DNA of 64,000 nucleotides from Chlorobium sp. N1 (GTDB lineage Bacteria > Bacteroidota > Chlorobiia > Chlorobiales > Chlorobiaceae): contig NZ_SJPA01000001.1 in the NCBI RefSeq assembly GCF_004332115.1, positions 434,001 to 498,000 of the forward strand, in the 5' to 3' direction. This document shows positions 50,796 through 62,712 of the stretch, piece by piece. The notes beneath the pieces are model-generated. The model was given only the letters and a program-made list of their open reading frames with translations, was not told the origin of the DNA and made no database searches. The position numbers were made by a program, and so were the translations under genes. Within the stretch, counting starts at the first letter, position 1. The number at the start of each line of letters is the position of its first letter.

Positions 50796-51329
50796 CTAGC
50801 GGCCCTCCTTTTCAAGGACGGTGACGAGGTTGAAGGTCAAAAGGTTCGCCTTCTTGTAGACCTTGATGACGTGGTCCACCGCCTCGAAACCCGCATCGGC
50901 GTCGGCGCGAACGACGGGCCGAAGCCGCTGGTCGGCGAAGCGGGCCATCACGATGAAACGATGGAGCTCGCCGCGCTCGACCGGAAAGGTCTCGGCGAGG
51001 CGGAACCCGTCGAGCGAATCAGCCACGGCGGCCTCAGCCATACCCGCAGCCTCCAGCTTCGGACGGATGACGGCCTGGAAGAGCCGCTCGCGCGTCGACT
51101 GGGAGGAGACGCCCATATAAAAATCGTCATTGCCGCTGACCGTCACCGTCAGCACCTCCGACTCCGGAAGCTTCTGCTCGGAGTGGGACGAGGGGAGATC
51201 GATCTGCACCGGTTCGGGCGGACGGAACTTGGTGGTGAGCATGAAGAACGTCAGCAGCAGGAACGCGACGTCCACCATGGGGGTCATGTCGAGGCGGAAC
51301 CCTACCCTTTTTGCCTTGATCCTTGCCAT
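50796..51329 (-). CDS. exbD: ExbD/TolR-family protein (first copy)
   Basis: A 177-aa protein starting [35 protein letters not shown], with the same transmembrane signature as its neighbour, then a periplasmic domain ending in [25 protein letters not shown]. It follows exbB by 6 bp. Two different ExbD proteins in one cluster are common in Bacteroidota-like TonB systems and may form a hetero-oligomeric plug in the ExbB pentamer. Confidence 0.9.
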   Translation of the reverse strand: MARIKAKRVGFRLDMTPMVDVAFLLLTFFMLTTKFRPPEPVQIDLPSSHSEQKLPESEVLTVTVSGNDDFYMGVSSQSTRERLFQAVIRPKLEAAGMAEAAVADSLDGFRLAETFPVERGELHRFIVMARFADQRLRPVVRADADAGFEAVDHVIKVYKKANLLTFNLVTVLEKEGR

Positions 51330-51335
51330 CTGGCC

Positions 51336-52082
51336 TTACCGGCTGGTTCCGGTTCCGAGAGTCTGGATGATGTAGAAGGCCGCCTCGTCGATCATGTAGC
51401 TGAAGCGGTCGACGCGGGTGGTGAAGACATTGTAGGCCACGATGCCGAAGATGCCGCCGACGATGCCGAGCGCGGTGTTGAAGAGCGCCTCGGATATGCC
51501 GAGCGACAGCTGCACGGCGTCCGGAGCGCCGGCGGTCGCCATGGCCTGGAAGGCCCTGATCATGCCCATCGTGGTACCGAGAAGCCCGACCATGGTGGAG
51601 ATGGAGGCGATCGTCGATATGGCGACCAGGTTCTTCTCAAGCAGCGGCATCTCCATGGTGGAGGCCTCCTCGACTGCCTTTTCCATCTCGCTGATCCTCT
51701 TCTCGCGGTCGGTCACGTTGAGGGCCGCCAACTGGCTGTAACGGTCGAGGACCGAACGGAGCACCGCTCCGAGCGAGCTCTGGTGGTCGTCGCAGCGTGC
51801 GATGGCGCCCTGGACGTCGCCGTTGTTGATGTCCTGCTTGATGGCCTGGACGAACTCGGGGATGTTGCCCTTGCCGGCCGCCTTCTGGAGGGCGATGACG
51901 CGCTCGACCGTGTAGGCGATGACCATGAGGATGAGGGCCATCAGGACCGAGACCACCGGACCGCCCTTCCAGATCGCATGGAAGATGGAGTCGGGAGGAG
52001 TCGTGCCCATCCAGAGATAGAAGAGGAAGGATACGATGTAGGCCGCAGCGATGAGCAGGCCGGTGAAGAGTCCCTGTTTCAT
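51336..52082 (-). CDS. exbB: ExbB/TolQ/MotA-family proton channel
   Basis: A 248-aa membrane protein with an N-terminal helix (LFTGLLIAAAYIVSFLFYLW), a second at VSVLMALILMVIAYTVERV, and the conserved pair AISTIASISTMVGLLGTTMGMI and EALFNTALGIVGGIFGIVAYNVF that line the proton channel. First gene of the cluster, with GGAAAG upstream of the ATG. It drives TonB. Its promoter lies in the 176-bp divergent region shared with dnaG. Confidence 0.93.
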   Translation of the reverse strand: MKQGLFTGLLIAAAYIVSFLFYLWMGTTPPDSIFHAIWKGGPVVSVLMALILMVIAYTVERVIALQKAAGKGNIPEFVQAIKQDINNGDVQGAIARCDDHQSSLGAVLRSVLDRYSQLAALNVTDREKRISEMEKAVEEASTMEMPLLEKNLVAISTIASISTMVGLLGTTMGMIRAFQAMATAGAPDAVQLSLGISEALFNTALGIVGGIFGIVAYNVFTTRVDRFSYMIDEAAFYIIQTLGTGTSR

Positions 52083-52258
52083 GGATAGTTGCTTTCCGTT
52101 AATTTGCTATACTGCAGAAGGAAGACCTCGGGGCCTCGGCCGAACGGGCGGAGCAGCTCGGCTGCAGGGGTATTGGTATTAAGTTAGTAAATAAGTTTAC
52201 GATTTTTCAACACCTACCGTCATACTAAACGGCAAAGGCGGCAAAAAAAACGCGACGG

Positions 52259-54160
52259 ATGATCCCCCATGAGACCATCGACGAGGTTCGCCAGGCGGCC
52301 GATATCGTCGACATCATCTCCGACTACGTCAACCTTCGGCAGGCGGGGCGCAGCTTCAAGGCGCTCTCGCCCTTCACGCAGGAGAAGACGCCCTCATTCG
52401 TCGTATCGCCCGAAAAGCAGATCTACAAGTGCTTCTCTTCCGGCAAGGGCGGCAACGTCTTCTCCTTCGTCATGGAGATGGAGAAAGTCTCGTTTCCCGA
52501 GGCCGTCGAACTCGTCGCAAAGCGCTCGGGCATCGACATCAGCCGCTTTACGACGAAGAACGCCGGGAGTGACGCGAAGGAGGACACCCGCACCGAAACC
52601 CTCCGCTGGGCCGCCCGCCACTTCCACTCGACGCTCGAGGCCGACCACGGCAGCAGCGGCTACGCCTACCTTGCCGCGAAGCGGGGGCTCACGGCCGCAA
52701 CGATCAAAAGCTTCGGGCTCGGCTACGCCCCTCCCGGCTGGGACCACCTGCTGCATGCGGCCAAAACGGCGGGGATAGACCACAAGCACCTCGAAAGCCT
52801 CGGCCTCATCACCGAAAACCGCCAGAAAAGGTCCTGGTACGACACCTTCCGCAACCGGGTGATCTTCCCCATCTTCTCCATCGGCGGACAGGTGGTCGGC
52901 TTCGGAGGCAGGACCCTTGAGGACCGGCCGGACACGCCGAAGTACCTGAACTCGCAGGAGAGCTCCCTCTTCGAGAAATCCAAACTGCTCTACGGGCTAC
53001 ACGCCGCAAAAAACGAGATCCGCCGCAGCGGCCGCGCCATCCTCGTCGAAGGCTACATGGACGTGCTCGCGCTGCACCAGGCCGGCATCACCTCGGCCGT
53101 GGCCTCCTGCGGCACCGCCCTCACCCGCTACCAGGCCAAGATCATCCGCCGCTACGCAAAAAAGGTCCTCTTCGTCTACGACGCCGATCCCGCCGGCAGG
53201 AAGTCCATGATGGCAGGCATCGACATCCTGCTCTCGGAGAACCTCACCCCGGTCGTGCTCGTGCTGCCGCCCGGAGAAGACCCCGACAGCTTCGTCAGGC
53301 GGGAGGGCAAAGAGAAGTTCCTGGAGTTCAGCGGGAAAGAGAGCCTCTCCTTCCTGGACTTCCAGATCCGTTTCCACCGGGAAGCGGGCGACTTCGACAC
53401 CCCGGAGGAGAAAGCCGACGCCATCCGCTCGATGGCCGCGACCATCGGCCGGGTACCCGACCCCCTGCGCCGGGAACTCTACCTGCAGGAGCTTTCCGAA
53501 AAACTCGGTATCAGCCTCCAGGCGCTGCATGAGCTGCAGGGGAAGGAACGCCCCGCCACAAGGGAGAGCGCCCGCCGCCCGGATCCGAAAGCGCAGCCGA
53601 GGGAGCAGAAGCCGCTCAACCGGGGACCGATCTCCGTCCTGGAGAAGACCTTCGTGAAGGCACTGATCGAAAGCACGGCCTACGGGAACACCGTCCTCGA
53701 GTTCGCAGCCTCGCACGAGACGATGCTGAGCCTGCGCCACCCGGCAGCAGAGCATGTCTTCCGGCATATGGTGCGGCGCTACCACGAGATTTCCGACGAT
53801 CCCGACGCCCGCATCGACATGGCGACGGAAATCGGCCTCCTCGCCGACCCCGAAGCCGAAGCTCTGGCCTCGGGCCTTCTCATGGACCAGCCGGTCAGCA
53901 GCAAGTGGCTCGAAAAGACCGACCTGCACGCCGACAGCGCACGCCGCTGCCTGGCGATGTTCCTCGACGCCTTCAAGAACCTCATCCTCGAACCGCTCAT
54001 CGACGAGAAGGACCGGCTGACGGAGGCGATACGGACCGAAGCGGAAACCAGCAGGGAGATCGAGCTTTCAAAGGAAAAAATCGCTCTCGACAAGAAGATC
54101 CGAAAAACCGCCCTCGAGCTCAACGCGATGATCGCCTCGATCCTCGACCACCGTCCGTAA
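52259..54160 (+). CDS. dnaG: DNA primase DnaG with a degenerate zinc-binding domain
   Basis: A 633-aa replication primase. The N-terminal zinc-ribbon region is recognisable (SPFTQEKTPSF, KQIYKCFSSGKGGNVFSF), but the metal ligands of the usual C-x2-H...C-x2-C are Ser37, Thr40, Cys58 and Ser61, so three of four are lost. The catalytic TOPRIM core is intact: ILVEGYMDVLALHQAG, then FVYDADPAGRKSM. The RNA-polymerase-like segment FGGRTLEDRPDTPKYLNSQES is present. The C-terminal helicase-binding region (from about 450) is divergent. It is followed by a bidirectional terminator. Confidence 0.95.
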   Translation: MIPHETIDEVRQAADIVDIISDYVNLRQAGRSFKALSPFTQEKTPSFVVSPEKQIYKCFSSGKGGNVFSFVMEMEKVSFPEAVELVAKRSGIDISRFTTKNAGSDAKEDTRTETLRWAARHFHSTLEADHGSSGYAYLAAKRGLTAATIKSFGLGYAPPGWDHLLHAAKTAGIDHKHLESLGLITENRQKRSWYDTFRNRVIFPIFSIGGQVVGFGGRTLEDRPDTPKYLNSQESSLFEKSKLLYGLHAAKNEIRRSGRAILVEGYMDVLALHQAGITSAVASCGTALTRYQAKIIRRYAKKVLFVYDADPAGRKSMMAGIDILLSENLTPVVLVLPPGEDPDSFVRREGKEKFLEFSGKESLSFLDFQIRFHREAGDFDTPEEKADAIRSMAATIGRVPDPLRRELYLQELSEKLGISLQALHELQGKERPATRESARRPDPKAQPREQKPLNRGPISVLEKTFVKALIESTAYGNTVLEFAASHETMLSLRHPAAEHVFRHMVRRYHEISDDPDARIDMATEIGLLADPEAEALASGLLMDQPVSSKWLEKTDLHADSARRCLAMFLDAFKNLILEPLIDEKDRLTEAIRTEAETSREIELSKEKIALDKKIRKTALELNAMIASILDHRP

Positions 54161-54199
54161 CGGCGGAAAGAGTCGGCGGCCCTGCGGTTGCAGAAAAAA

Positions 54200-54237
54200 A
54201 AAGAGCCGCTTTCGGCATGCACCGGAAGCGGCTCTTT
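54200..54237. terminator. Bidirectional terminator between dnaG and glyA
   Basis: A 16-bp stem with one G-T wobble (AAAGAGCCGCTTTCGG with CCGGAAGCGGCTCTTT) and a 6-nt loop, flanked by an A-run on the left and T-rich sequence on the right, so it can act on both strands. Confidence 0.9.
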
Positions 54238-54258
54238 CGTTTCGGGCCAGTTACCGGC

Positions 54259-55581
54259 TCAGGGGGTCATGCCGTAGCCGTCGAGCGGGTTCTGGAGACA
54301 GAGGGTGCGGATCTCCTCCTTGACCTCACGGCAGACGTTCTCAATGCCGGAAGCCGCCGCGCCGCTGATGACACGGTCGATGAGCTCGACGATCTTGGTG
54401 GCGTCAGCCTCCTGCATGCCGCGGGTCGTCATGGCTGCCGTGCCGACACGGATGCCGCTCGTCACGAAGGGCGACTTGTCGTCGAAAGGAACCATATTTT
54501 TGTTGACCGTGATGCCGGCATCGTGCAGGAGGTTCTCGGCGACCTTGCCGGTGACCTCCTTGTTGCGCAGGTCGAGCAGCATGAGGTGGTTGCGGGTTCC
54601 TCCGCTGACGATATCGTAGCCGAGGGAGATGAATCGCTCAGCCATCGCAGCCGCATTCTTGCGGACCTGCACGGCATACTCGCGGAACTCCGGCTTCAGG
54701 GCTTCGCCGAAGGCGACCGCCTTGCCGGCGATGATATGCATGAGCGGACCGCCCTGGATGCCGGGCATGACCTCGGCGTCCATGACCTCCGACATCATCT
54801 TCACCCTCGGGCCGTTCTTGGTCTTCACGGTGATGCCCATGGGGTTCTCGAAGTCCCTGCCCATCATGATCATGCCGCCGCGCGGACCGCGGAGGGTCTT
54901 GTGGGTGGTGGTGGTCACGAAGTGGCAGTGCGGCATCGGATCGGAAAGGAGACCTGCGGCGATGAGGCCGGCGGGATGGGCGATGTCGGCCATGAGGAAC
55001 GCGCCGACCTTGTCGGCGACCTCGCGGAAGGCCTTGAAATCGAAGCCCTGGGAGTAGGCGCTCGCACCGCAGATGATAAGGCGCGGCCTGAACTCGAGGG
55101 CCATCTCCTCGACCTTGTTCATGTCGATGAGGCCGGTCTCGCGGTCGACTCCGTAGGAGCGGGCGTCGAACATCTGGCCGGAGAAGTTCACCGAGCTGCC
55201 GTGGGTGAGGTGGCCGCCGTGGGAGAGGTCGAGACCCATGATCCGGTCACCGGGCTTGAGGACGGAGAAGAGCACGGCCATGTTGGCGCTCGAGCCGGAG
55301 TGCGGCTGGACGTTGACATACTCGCAGCCGAAGAGCTTCTTTGCGCGCTCGCGGGCGAGGTCCTCGGCGATGTCGACGAACTCGCAGCCGCCGTAATAGC
55401 GCTTGCCGGGATAGCCCTCGGCGTACTTGTTGGTCATCACCGAACCGCAGGCCTGCATGACCGCGCGGCTGGTGAAGTTCTCGGAGGCAATCAGCTCGAG
55501 TGTCTCCAGCTGGCGGCGCGTCTCGCCGGCGATCGAACTGAAAACCTCGGGGTCCTGCATCTTCAGGATGTCGGTGTCCAT
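54259..55581 (-). CDS. glyA: Serine hydroxymethyltransferase
   Basis: A 440-aa PLP enzyme interconverting serine and glycine with tetrahydrofolate. [35 protein letters not shown] and the PLP lysine in [15 protein letters not shown] are diagnostic. Length is standard for the bacterial enzyme. An AAGGA ribosome-binding site lies 9 bp before the ATG at 55581. It may share a transcript with ribBA upstream, about 60 bp away. Confidence 0.98.
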   Translation of the reverse strand: MDTDILKMQDPEVFSSIAGETRRQLETLELIASENFTSRAVMQACGSVMTNKYAEGYPGKRYYGGCEFVDIAEDLARERAKKLFGCEYVNVQPHSGSSANMAVLFSVLKPGDRIMGLDLSHGGHLTHGSSVNFSGQMFDARSYGVDRETGLIDMNKVEEMALEFRPRLIICGASAYSQGFDFKAFREVADKVGAFLMADIAHPAGLIAAGLLSDPMPHCHFVTTTTHKTLRGPRGGMIMMGRDFENPMGITVKTKNGPRVKMMSEVMDAEVMPGIQGGPLMHIIAGKAVAFGEALKPEFREYAVQVRKNAAAMAERFISLGYDIVSGGTRNHLMLLDLRNKEVTGKVAENLLHDAGITVNKNMVPFDDKSPFVTSGIRVGTAAMTTRGMQEADATKIVELIDRVISGAAASGIENVCREVKEEIRTLCLQNPLDGYGMTP

Positions 55582-55641
55582 CTTATGTCGTTCCTTTTTC
55601 CTTGTTGAATGGAAGTTTATGGTTGCGTTGAAATCAGGGGT

Positions 55642-56871
55642 TCACTGGTTGCGGTGGCACGAGCAGCTGATCATGTGGCCCATCTTGTCGCGCTTGGTCT
55701 CCAGGTAGAACTGGTTGACCTCGTTCGGTGCGATCTCGAGCGGGACGCGCTCGACGATCTCGAGGCCGTAGCCCTCCAGCCCGACCACCTTCTTGGGGTT
55801 GTTGGTGAGCAGGCGCATCTTGCGCACGCCGAGGTCCTGGAGGATCTGGGCGCCGATGCCGTAGTCGCGCAGGTCGGCCTTGAAGCCGAGCCGCTCATTG
55901 GCCTCGACCGTGTCGAGACCCTGGTCCTGCAGGTTGTATGCCTTGAGCTTGTTGATGAGGCCGATCCCCCGTCCCTCCTGCATGAGGTAGACGAGCACAC
56001 CGCGTCCCTCCTTCTCGATCATGCGCAGGGCCGAAGCCAGCTGGTCTCCGCAGTCGCAGCGCAGCGAGGCGAAGATGTCGCCGGTGGCGCACTGCGAGTG
56101 CACCCGGACGAGCACCGGCTCGCCGGTGGAGACGTCGCCCTTGACGAAGGCCAGGTGGTTGTGATGGTCGATGAACGACTCGTAGGCGATGAGGCGGAAC
56201 TCGCCGTGGGAGGTCGGAAGGTTCGATTCGACGGCACGGTGCACGAGCTTGCTCTGCTGCATGCGATAGGCCACGAGGTCCTTGATGGTGATGAGCTTCA
56301 GGCCGAACTTCTCGCGGAGCTTGAGCAGCTCGGGAAGCCGGGCCATGCTGCCGTCTTCGTGGAGGATCTCGCAGAGGAGGCCCACCGGGTTGCAGCCGGC
56401 GAGGCGGCTGAGGTCCACGGCCGCCTCGGTGTGGCCGACACGGCGCAGCACGCCGCCGTCCATGGCGCGAAGCGGAAAGATGTGTCCGGGGCGCGCGAAG
56501 CTGTCGGCGTGTGAGGCCGGATCGCCGAGCATCTTGATCGTCACAGCCCTGTCATAGGCGGAAATGCCTGTCGTCACCCCTTCGGCCAGGGCGTCGACGG
56601 AGACGGTGAAGTTGGTCTCGTGCTGTGAGGTGTTGCGCTGCACCATCGGATCGAGCTGCAGTTCGCGGGCCCGCTCCATCGTGACGGCCACGCAAAGCAG
56701 GCCGCGTGCCTCACGGGTGATGAAGTTGATCATCTCGGTCGTCACATGGTCGGCCGCAGCGATGAAGTCGCCCTCGTTCTCACGGTCCTCGTCGTCGATG
56801 ACGATCACCAGTCGGCCCTGTCGGATATCCTCGACCGCCGACTCTATGGTATCGAATTTGATGCTGTCCAT
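55642..56871 (-). CDS. ribBA: RibBA: 3,4-dihydroxy-2-butanone-4-phosphate synthase / GTP cyclohydrolase II
   Basis: About 409 aa in two domains. The N-terminal DHBP synthase (about 1-205) shows [33 protein letters not shown] and [14 protein letters not shown]. The C-terminal GTP cyclohydrolase II (about 210-409) has the zinc ligands in [15 protein letters not shown] and QEGRGIGL. It supplies both precursors of riboflavin. ATG 56871 begins [12 protein letters not shown]; an in-frame ATG at 56904 would add 11 residues. I see no FMN riboswitch in the upstream sequence. Confidence 0.95.
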   Translation of the reverse strand: MDSIKFDTIESAVEDIRQGRLVIVIDDEDRENEGDFIAAADHVTTEMINFITREARGLLCVAVTMERARELQLDPMVQRNTSQHETNFTVSVDALAEGVTTGISAYDRAVTIKMLGDPASHADSFARPGHIFPLRAMDGGVLRRVGHTEAAVDLSRLAGCNPVGLLCEILHEDGSMARLPELLKLREKFGLKLITIKDLVAYRMQQSKLVHRAVESNLPTSHGEFRLIAYESFIDHHNHLAFVKGDVSTGEPVLVRVHSQCATGDIFASLRCDCGDQLASALRMIEKEGRGVLVYLMQEGRGIGLINKLKAYNLQDQGLDTVEANERLGFKADLRDYGIGAQILQDLGVRKMRLLTNNPKKVVGLEGYGLEIVERVPLEIAPNEVNQFYLETKRDKMGHMISCSCHRNQ

Positions 56872-57081
56872 GTGGGGTAATACGCTGGTTGTTTCCTTGT
56901 ACATCCTTATCCGAAAGCACCTGCAATGTAAAAAAATCCCCGTCCATTCTCACGCCGCCCTCCGCCACTTTTGTTATGGGGGCGCATTTTCGTATACTCT
57001 CCGGGCTTTAGAATAAGACCGTGAATCGTTACCTTTACAGTCAGCCCCGTCACAGAGCCATTTAACTCATTTCGAGACCGC

Positions 57082-58941
<1,860 letters not shown>

Positions 58942-58951
58942 GACCAGACCG

Positions 58952-59425
58952 ATGAAAGAGACCTACCAGTACCACCTTGACGAATCGATCCGTCTCGAAC
59001 TGAACCTTGCCCGCCTCTACACGCTCTTCCACGACGCGTCGGAGGAGGACGAGGAGTTCTGGTGGCAGCTGGCCATGGAGGAGCGCGGCCACGCCGCCCT
59101 CCTGCAGCAGGAGAAGAAGCAGCCGCAGCCGGAGACATTCTTTCCCGGCAACCTCCTCGCCAAGGACCTCGCCGCCCTCGAGGCCGCAAACCGCAGGATC
59201 AACGCCCTCATCGAATCGTTCCAGCAGCAGCCCCTTCCCCGGGCCGATCGGTTCCGGACCGCGCTCGAGCTCGAGCTCTCGGCCGGTGAGTCCCACTACC
59301 AGGAGTTCCTTGACAGCCCGACCGAATCTGCGGCCGCAAGCATCTTCAAGCAGCTGAACCAGGAGGACCGGGACCACGCCAAAAGGATCAGGGAATATAT
59401 GGACGCAGAGGGGCTCGGGAACTGA
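58952..59425 (+). CDS. Ferritin-like/rubrerythrin-type diiron protein
   Basis: A 157-aa all-helical protein. A four-helix-bundle diiron pattern is visible: Glu16 in RLELN, E44-x2-H47 (EERGH), then Glu106/Glu108 with E113-x-H115 in the third helix and D139-x2-H142 in the fourth. No rubredoxin domain is present. Such proteins often deal with peroxide or iron in anaerobes. It follows carB by 10 bp and could be co-transcribed, with no obvious functional link. Confidence 0.75.
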   Translation: MKETYQYHLDESIRLELNLARLYTLFHDASEEDEEFWWQLAMEERGHAALLQQEKKQPQPETFFPGNLLAKDLAALEAANRRINALIESFQQQPLPRADRFRTALELELSAGESHYQEFLDSPTESAAASIFKQLNQEDRDHAKRIREYMDAEGLGN

Positions 59426-59438
59426 GCCCCTTCCTTTT

Positions 59439-60305
59439 TCAGGGCATCACCGCAAAATGATGCCGGTAGGCGCCCGACTCGTCTATTTCGAGCAGGCTGT
59501 AGCGGTTGGGGCTGTAGCGGAAGCTGCCGCCGTTGATGAAGCGTATCCCCCCGAGAACATAGGACTGGAAACGGTGGAAATGCCCGTGAAGGACGATATC
59601 CGCACCGATCGCGCGCATCGCCGCGAGGAACTCCTGGCGGTTCTTGAGCTCCATCGTCCAGTCGAAGGCCTGGTCGAGCAGCGAATCGGTGCCGTACACC
59701 TTCAGTGCATGGTGGCAGAGTCCCATGACGAAACACCCCTGCATCGCCCGGAGCGCCTCGGGTGAGCGCACCGCCCGAAGCTCGGCCGGATCGACCTCTC
59801 CCCTTGAACCGAGCGGGTTCTCGGTCGGCGACCAGGCGCTGACGGAGTTGAAACCGGCGATGGCCAGTTTCAGGGAAGGAAAACGCAGGACCTTGATGAA
59901 GGGAAAGCCCGCGTCCCGGAGCTCGTCGCCGGTCACCAGGTCCCGGAAGAAGCGGGAGAAGCTTGCGGCCCTGGCACGGCATGCCCTGTCGCGCGCACCG
60001 GGCAGCGGGTTGAGGGCGTTGTAGAAACGCATCTCCTCCTCGAGGTTCGTAAGGTCGTGGTTGCCGGGAATCACCGTCGTACGGGCCCAGTCGTACCAGC
60101 CGTGGCGAAGGAGGAGCTCCCGGACGATTTCCCAGTCGGCCTCTTTGGCGCGGTCCGAGAGGTCGCCGGAAATAATCAGGTGGTCGACGCCCGAATCGGT
60201 GAAATGGCCGAGCATGCTGTCGAGGTCCTCCAGCTGCCGGCGATCCCCCTTTCCAGCCACGTGCAGGTCGGAAATATGCGCGATTGTAACAGTACCTTTT
60301 TCCAT
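59439..60305 (-). CDS. Calcineurin-like metallophosphoesterase
   Basis: About 288 aa with the complete metallophosphoesterase motif set: DLH (Asp13, His15 in ISDLHVAG), GDLSD, GNHD (VIPGNHDL), a His in GLCHHAL, and GHFH near the C-terminus. The substrate cannot be assigned; cyclic nucleotide, UDP-diacylglucosamine-like or phospholipid substrates are all possible. ATG 60305 gives the family start just before the first beta-strand. It is transcribed towards the ferritin-like gene. Confidence 0.88.
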   Translation of the reverse strand: MEKGTVTIAHISDLHVAGKGDRRQLEDLDSMLGHFTDSGVDHLIISGDLSDRAKEADWEIVRELLLRHGWYDWARTTVIPGNHDLTNLEEEMRFYNALNPLPGARDRACRARAASFSRFFRDLVTGDELRDAGFPFIKVLRFPSLKLAIAGFNSVSAWSPTENPLGSRGEVDPAELRAVRSPEALRAMQGCFVMGLCHHALKVYGTDSLLDQAFDWTMELKNRQEFLAAMRAIGADIVLHGHFHRFQSYVLGGIRFINGGSFRYSPNRYSLLEIDESGAYRHHFAVMP

Positions 60306-60472
60306 CAGCAAGAGAAGCTTGCGGTTTTCTTCTGTAAAAGAGTAAATTGAGCCATTAAAATTATGACGGCCCCCAAAAAGGCCGTAATAAACCTCACCAC
60401 AGGAAGATACCAAAGATACTTCCTTTCATTCCAATCCGCGGCCTCCGAGCCGGAAAAATACCCCTCAAAATC

Positions 60473-62593
60473 ATGCAGAAAAAGATAATTGCACTCAAAG
60501 AACTGGCCGGGAACCTCTGGTGGTCCTGGGATACCGAAGCGAAGCAGGTCTTCGAAGACCTCTCTCCCCTGCTCTGGGAGCGGAACAACCACAACCCCGT
60601 CGAACTCCTCCGCCACATCTCAAACGAGGAGCTCGCCGCACGATGCCAGTGCGAACTGGGAGAGCGCATCGAGAAGGCCCATGCCCGCTTCCGCGCCTAC
60701 ATGGAGAAAAAGGACACCTGGGCTGCCGGACATGCTGCGGAGCTGACCAAAAGCCCGGTTGCCTACTTCAGCGCCGAGTTCGGCATCCATGAGAGCGTGC
60801 GCATCTACTCGGGCGGCCTCGGCGTGCTCGCCGGCGACCACATCAAATCAGCCAGCGACCTCGGCATCAACTTCATCGGCATCACACTCTTCTACAAGGA
60901 GGGCTATTTCCGCCAGTACCTCAACCACGACGGCTGGCAGATGGAGGACTACCCGCTCCAGTACCCCGAGAGCCTGCCGGTCGAAAAGGTGACCGGACCC
61001 GACGGCAAGGACCTCATCGTCTCGGTCAACATCGCGCAGAGCGAGGTGTTCGCCCAGGCCTGGAAGCTGAACGTCGGACGCGCCACGCTCTATCTCCTCG
61101 ACACCAACATTCCCGCCAACGAGTCGCACTACCGCGACATCTGCTGCAGGGTCTACGGCGGCGACCAGAACATGCGCATCAACCAGGAGATCGTCCTCGG
61201 CATCGGCGGAGCAAAGCTCATCTCGGCGCTCGGCCTGAAGCCTGCGGTCTATCACATGAACGAGGGCCACTCGGCTTTCCTCACCCTCGATCTCCTCGCC
61301 GGGGAACTCGCTTCCGGAAAGAAGATGGAGGATGCCGTCGCCGCGGTGCGCTCACGCTGCGTCTTCACCACCCACACCCCTGTCCCCGCCGGCCACGACC
61401 GGTTCTCGAGGGACATGATGCACTACACCTTCGACAAGTACCTGACCCTCACCGGCATGCCGTTCGAGGAGCTGATGGAGCTCGGCGCAGAGAACCCGGA
61501 GGGCAACGACGGGCTCTTCACCATGACGGTGCTCGCACTGAAGCTCTCGAGGACCGCCAACGGCGTCTCCAAACTGCACGGACAGGTGTCGCGCGAAATG
61601 TGGCAGCACCTCTACCCCGAGGCGAAGGTCGATGAGGTGCCGATCGGCCACATCACCAACGGCGTGCACGCACCGAGCTGGTCCTGCGGCTACACCGAAA
61701 ACTTCTGGAGCCGCTTCAGCGAGGGCATCGAAGCAATGACCCTGTCCCGCGAATCGGCAGAGGCGGCGCTTCAGAGGGTCTCGGACGAAGAGCTCTGGTC
61801 GCTGCGCTACACCCTCAAGCGGAACCTGATCGACTTCATCTACCGCTACCTCTCCAACCAGCTCTTCCACCAGCACAGCATGTCGGGCTACAACCAGTAC
61901 GACGCGGTGCATTCCGGAAAGAACACGCTCTCACCCGACGTACTCACCATCGGCTTCGCCCGCCGTTTCGCGACCTACAAGCGCGCCCCGATGATCTTCA
62001 GCGACCTTGAGCGCCTCAACCGGATCATCAACAACCCGAAGATGCCCCTGCAGATCGTCTTCGCAGGAAAGGCCCATCCGCACGACGATGCCGGAAAGGA
62101 CTTCATCCGCCAGATCGTCGAGCACTCGCGCCGTCCGCAGTTCATGGGCAAGGTCATCTTCCTCGAGAACTACAACCTCGGCGTTGCCAAGCACATGGTC
62201 TCGGGCGTCGACATCTGGCTGAACAACCCGATCCGTCCGATGGAGGCCAGCGGCACCTCGGGTGAAAAGACCGTGCTGCACGGCGGCCTCAATTTCAGCG
62301 TCCTCGACGGCTGGTGGCCCGAAGCCTACAACGGCGAGAACGGCTGGTCGATCGGCCACGGTGAAACCTTCGAGAATTACGAGGAGCAGGACCGGTTCGA
62401 CGCCGAGCAGATCTACCAGGTCCTGGAAAACCAGATCCTGCCGACCTTCTACGAGCGCAACGCCAATAACATCCCGACCCGCTGGATCAAGAAGATCCGC
62501 AACGCCATCGCCACCATCGCACCGGAGTACAACACCCACCGCATGGTACGCGACTACGCCAACAAGTACTACCTGACGGGCGGAGGGAAATAA
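60473..62593 (+). CDS. glgP: Alpha-glucan (glycogen) phosphorylase, GT35 family
   Basis: 706 aa, the shorter bacterial/archaeal type. The N-terminal NLWWSWDTEAKQVFEDL, YFSAEFGIHESVRIYSGGLGVLAGDHIKSASDLG, NEGHSAFLTLDLL and RFATYKRAPMIFSD are family landmarks. The PLP lysine is in EASGTSGEKTVLHGGLNFSVLDGWWPEA. It releases glucose 1-phosphate from stored polyglucose. The substitution of Glu for the usual Asn/Met just before the PLP lysine (GEK) is characteristic of this subgroup. Followed by a terminator. Confidence 0.95.
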   Translation: MQKKIIALKELAGNLWWSWDTEAKQVFEDLSPLLWERNNHNPVELLRHISNEELAARCQCELGERIEKAHARFRAYMEKKDTWAAGHAAELTKSPVAYFSAEFGIHESVRIYSGGLGVLAGDHIKSASDLGINFIGITLFYKEGYFRQYLNHDGWQMEDYPLQYPESLPVEKVTGPDGKDLIVSVNIAQSEVFAQAWKLNVGRATLYLLDTNIPANESHYRDICCRVYGGDQNMRINQEIVLGIGGAKLISALGLKPAVYHMNEGHSAFLTLDLLAGELASGKKMEDAVAAVRSRCVFTTHTPVPAGHDRFSRDMMHYTFDKYLTLTGMPFEELMELGAENPEGNDGLFTMTVLALKLSRTANGVSKLHGQVSREMWQHLYPEAKVDEVPIGHITNGVHAPSWSCGYTENFWSRFSEGIEAMTLSRESAEAALQRVSDEELWSLRYTLKRNLIDFIYRYLSNQLFHQHSMSGYNQYDAVHSGKNTLSPDVLTIGFARRFATYKRAPMIFSDLERLNRIINNPKMPLQIVFAGKAHPHDDAGKDFIRQIVEHSRRPQFMGKVIFLENYNLGVAKHMVSGVDIWLNNPIRPMEASGTSGEKTVLHGGLNFSVLDGWWPEAYNGENGWSIGHGETFENYEEQDRFDAEQIYQVLENQILPTFYERNANNIPTRWIKKIRNAIATIAPEYNTHRMVRDYANKYYLTGGGK

Positions 62594-62633
62594 TGCCGCC
62601 ATCCATGGCAGCTGAGAAGTGACGATGGAAGAG

Positions 62634-62668
62634 GGGCTGCCGGCAGAAGAACCGGCAGCCCTTCTTGT
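62634..62668 (+). terminator. Rho-independent terminator after glgP
   Basis: GGGCTGCCGG and CCGGCAGCCC form a perfect 10-bp stem with an 8-nt loop, followed by TTCTTGTTTT. Confidence 0.88.
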
Positions 62669-62712
62669 TTTCGGCCTGATCGGCCCTACAAAAACGAACC
62701 AACGCAGTCAAC

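Noticed and set aside
56872-57081. FMN riboswitch upstream of ribBA
   Set aside because: Read on the minus strand, none of the conserved RFN-element blocks are recognisable.
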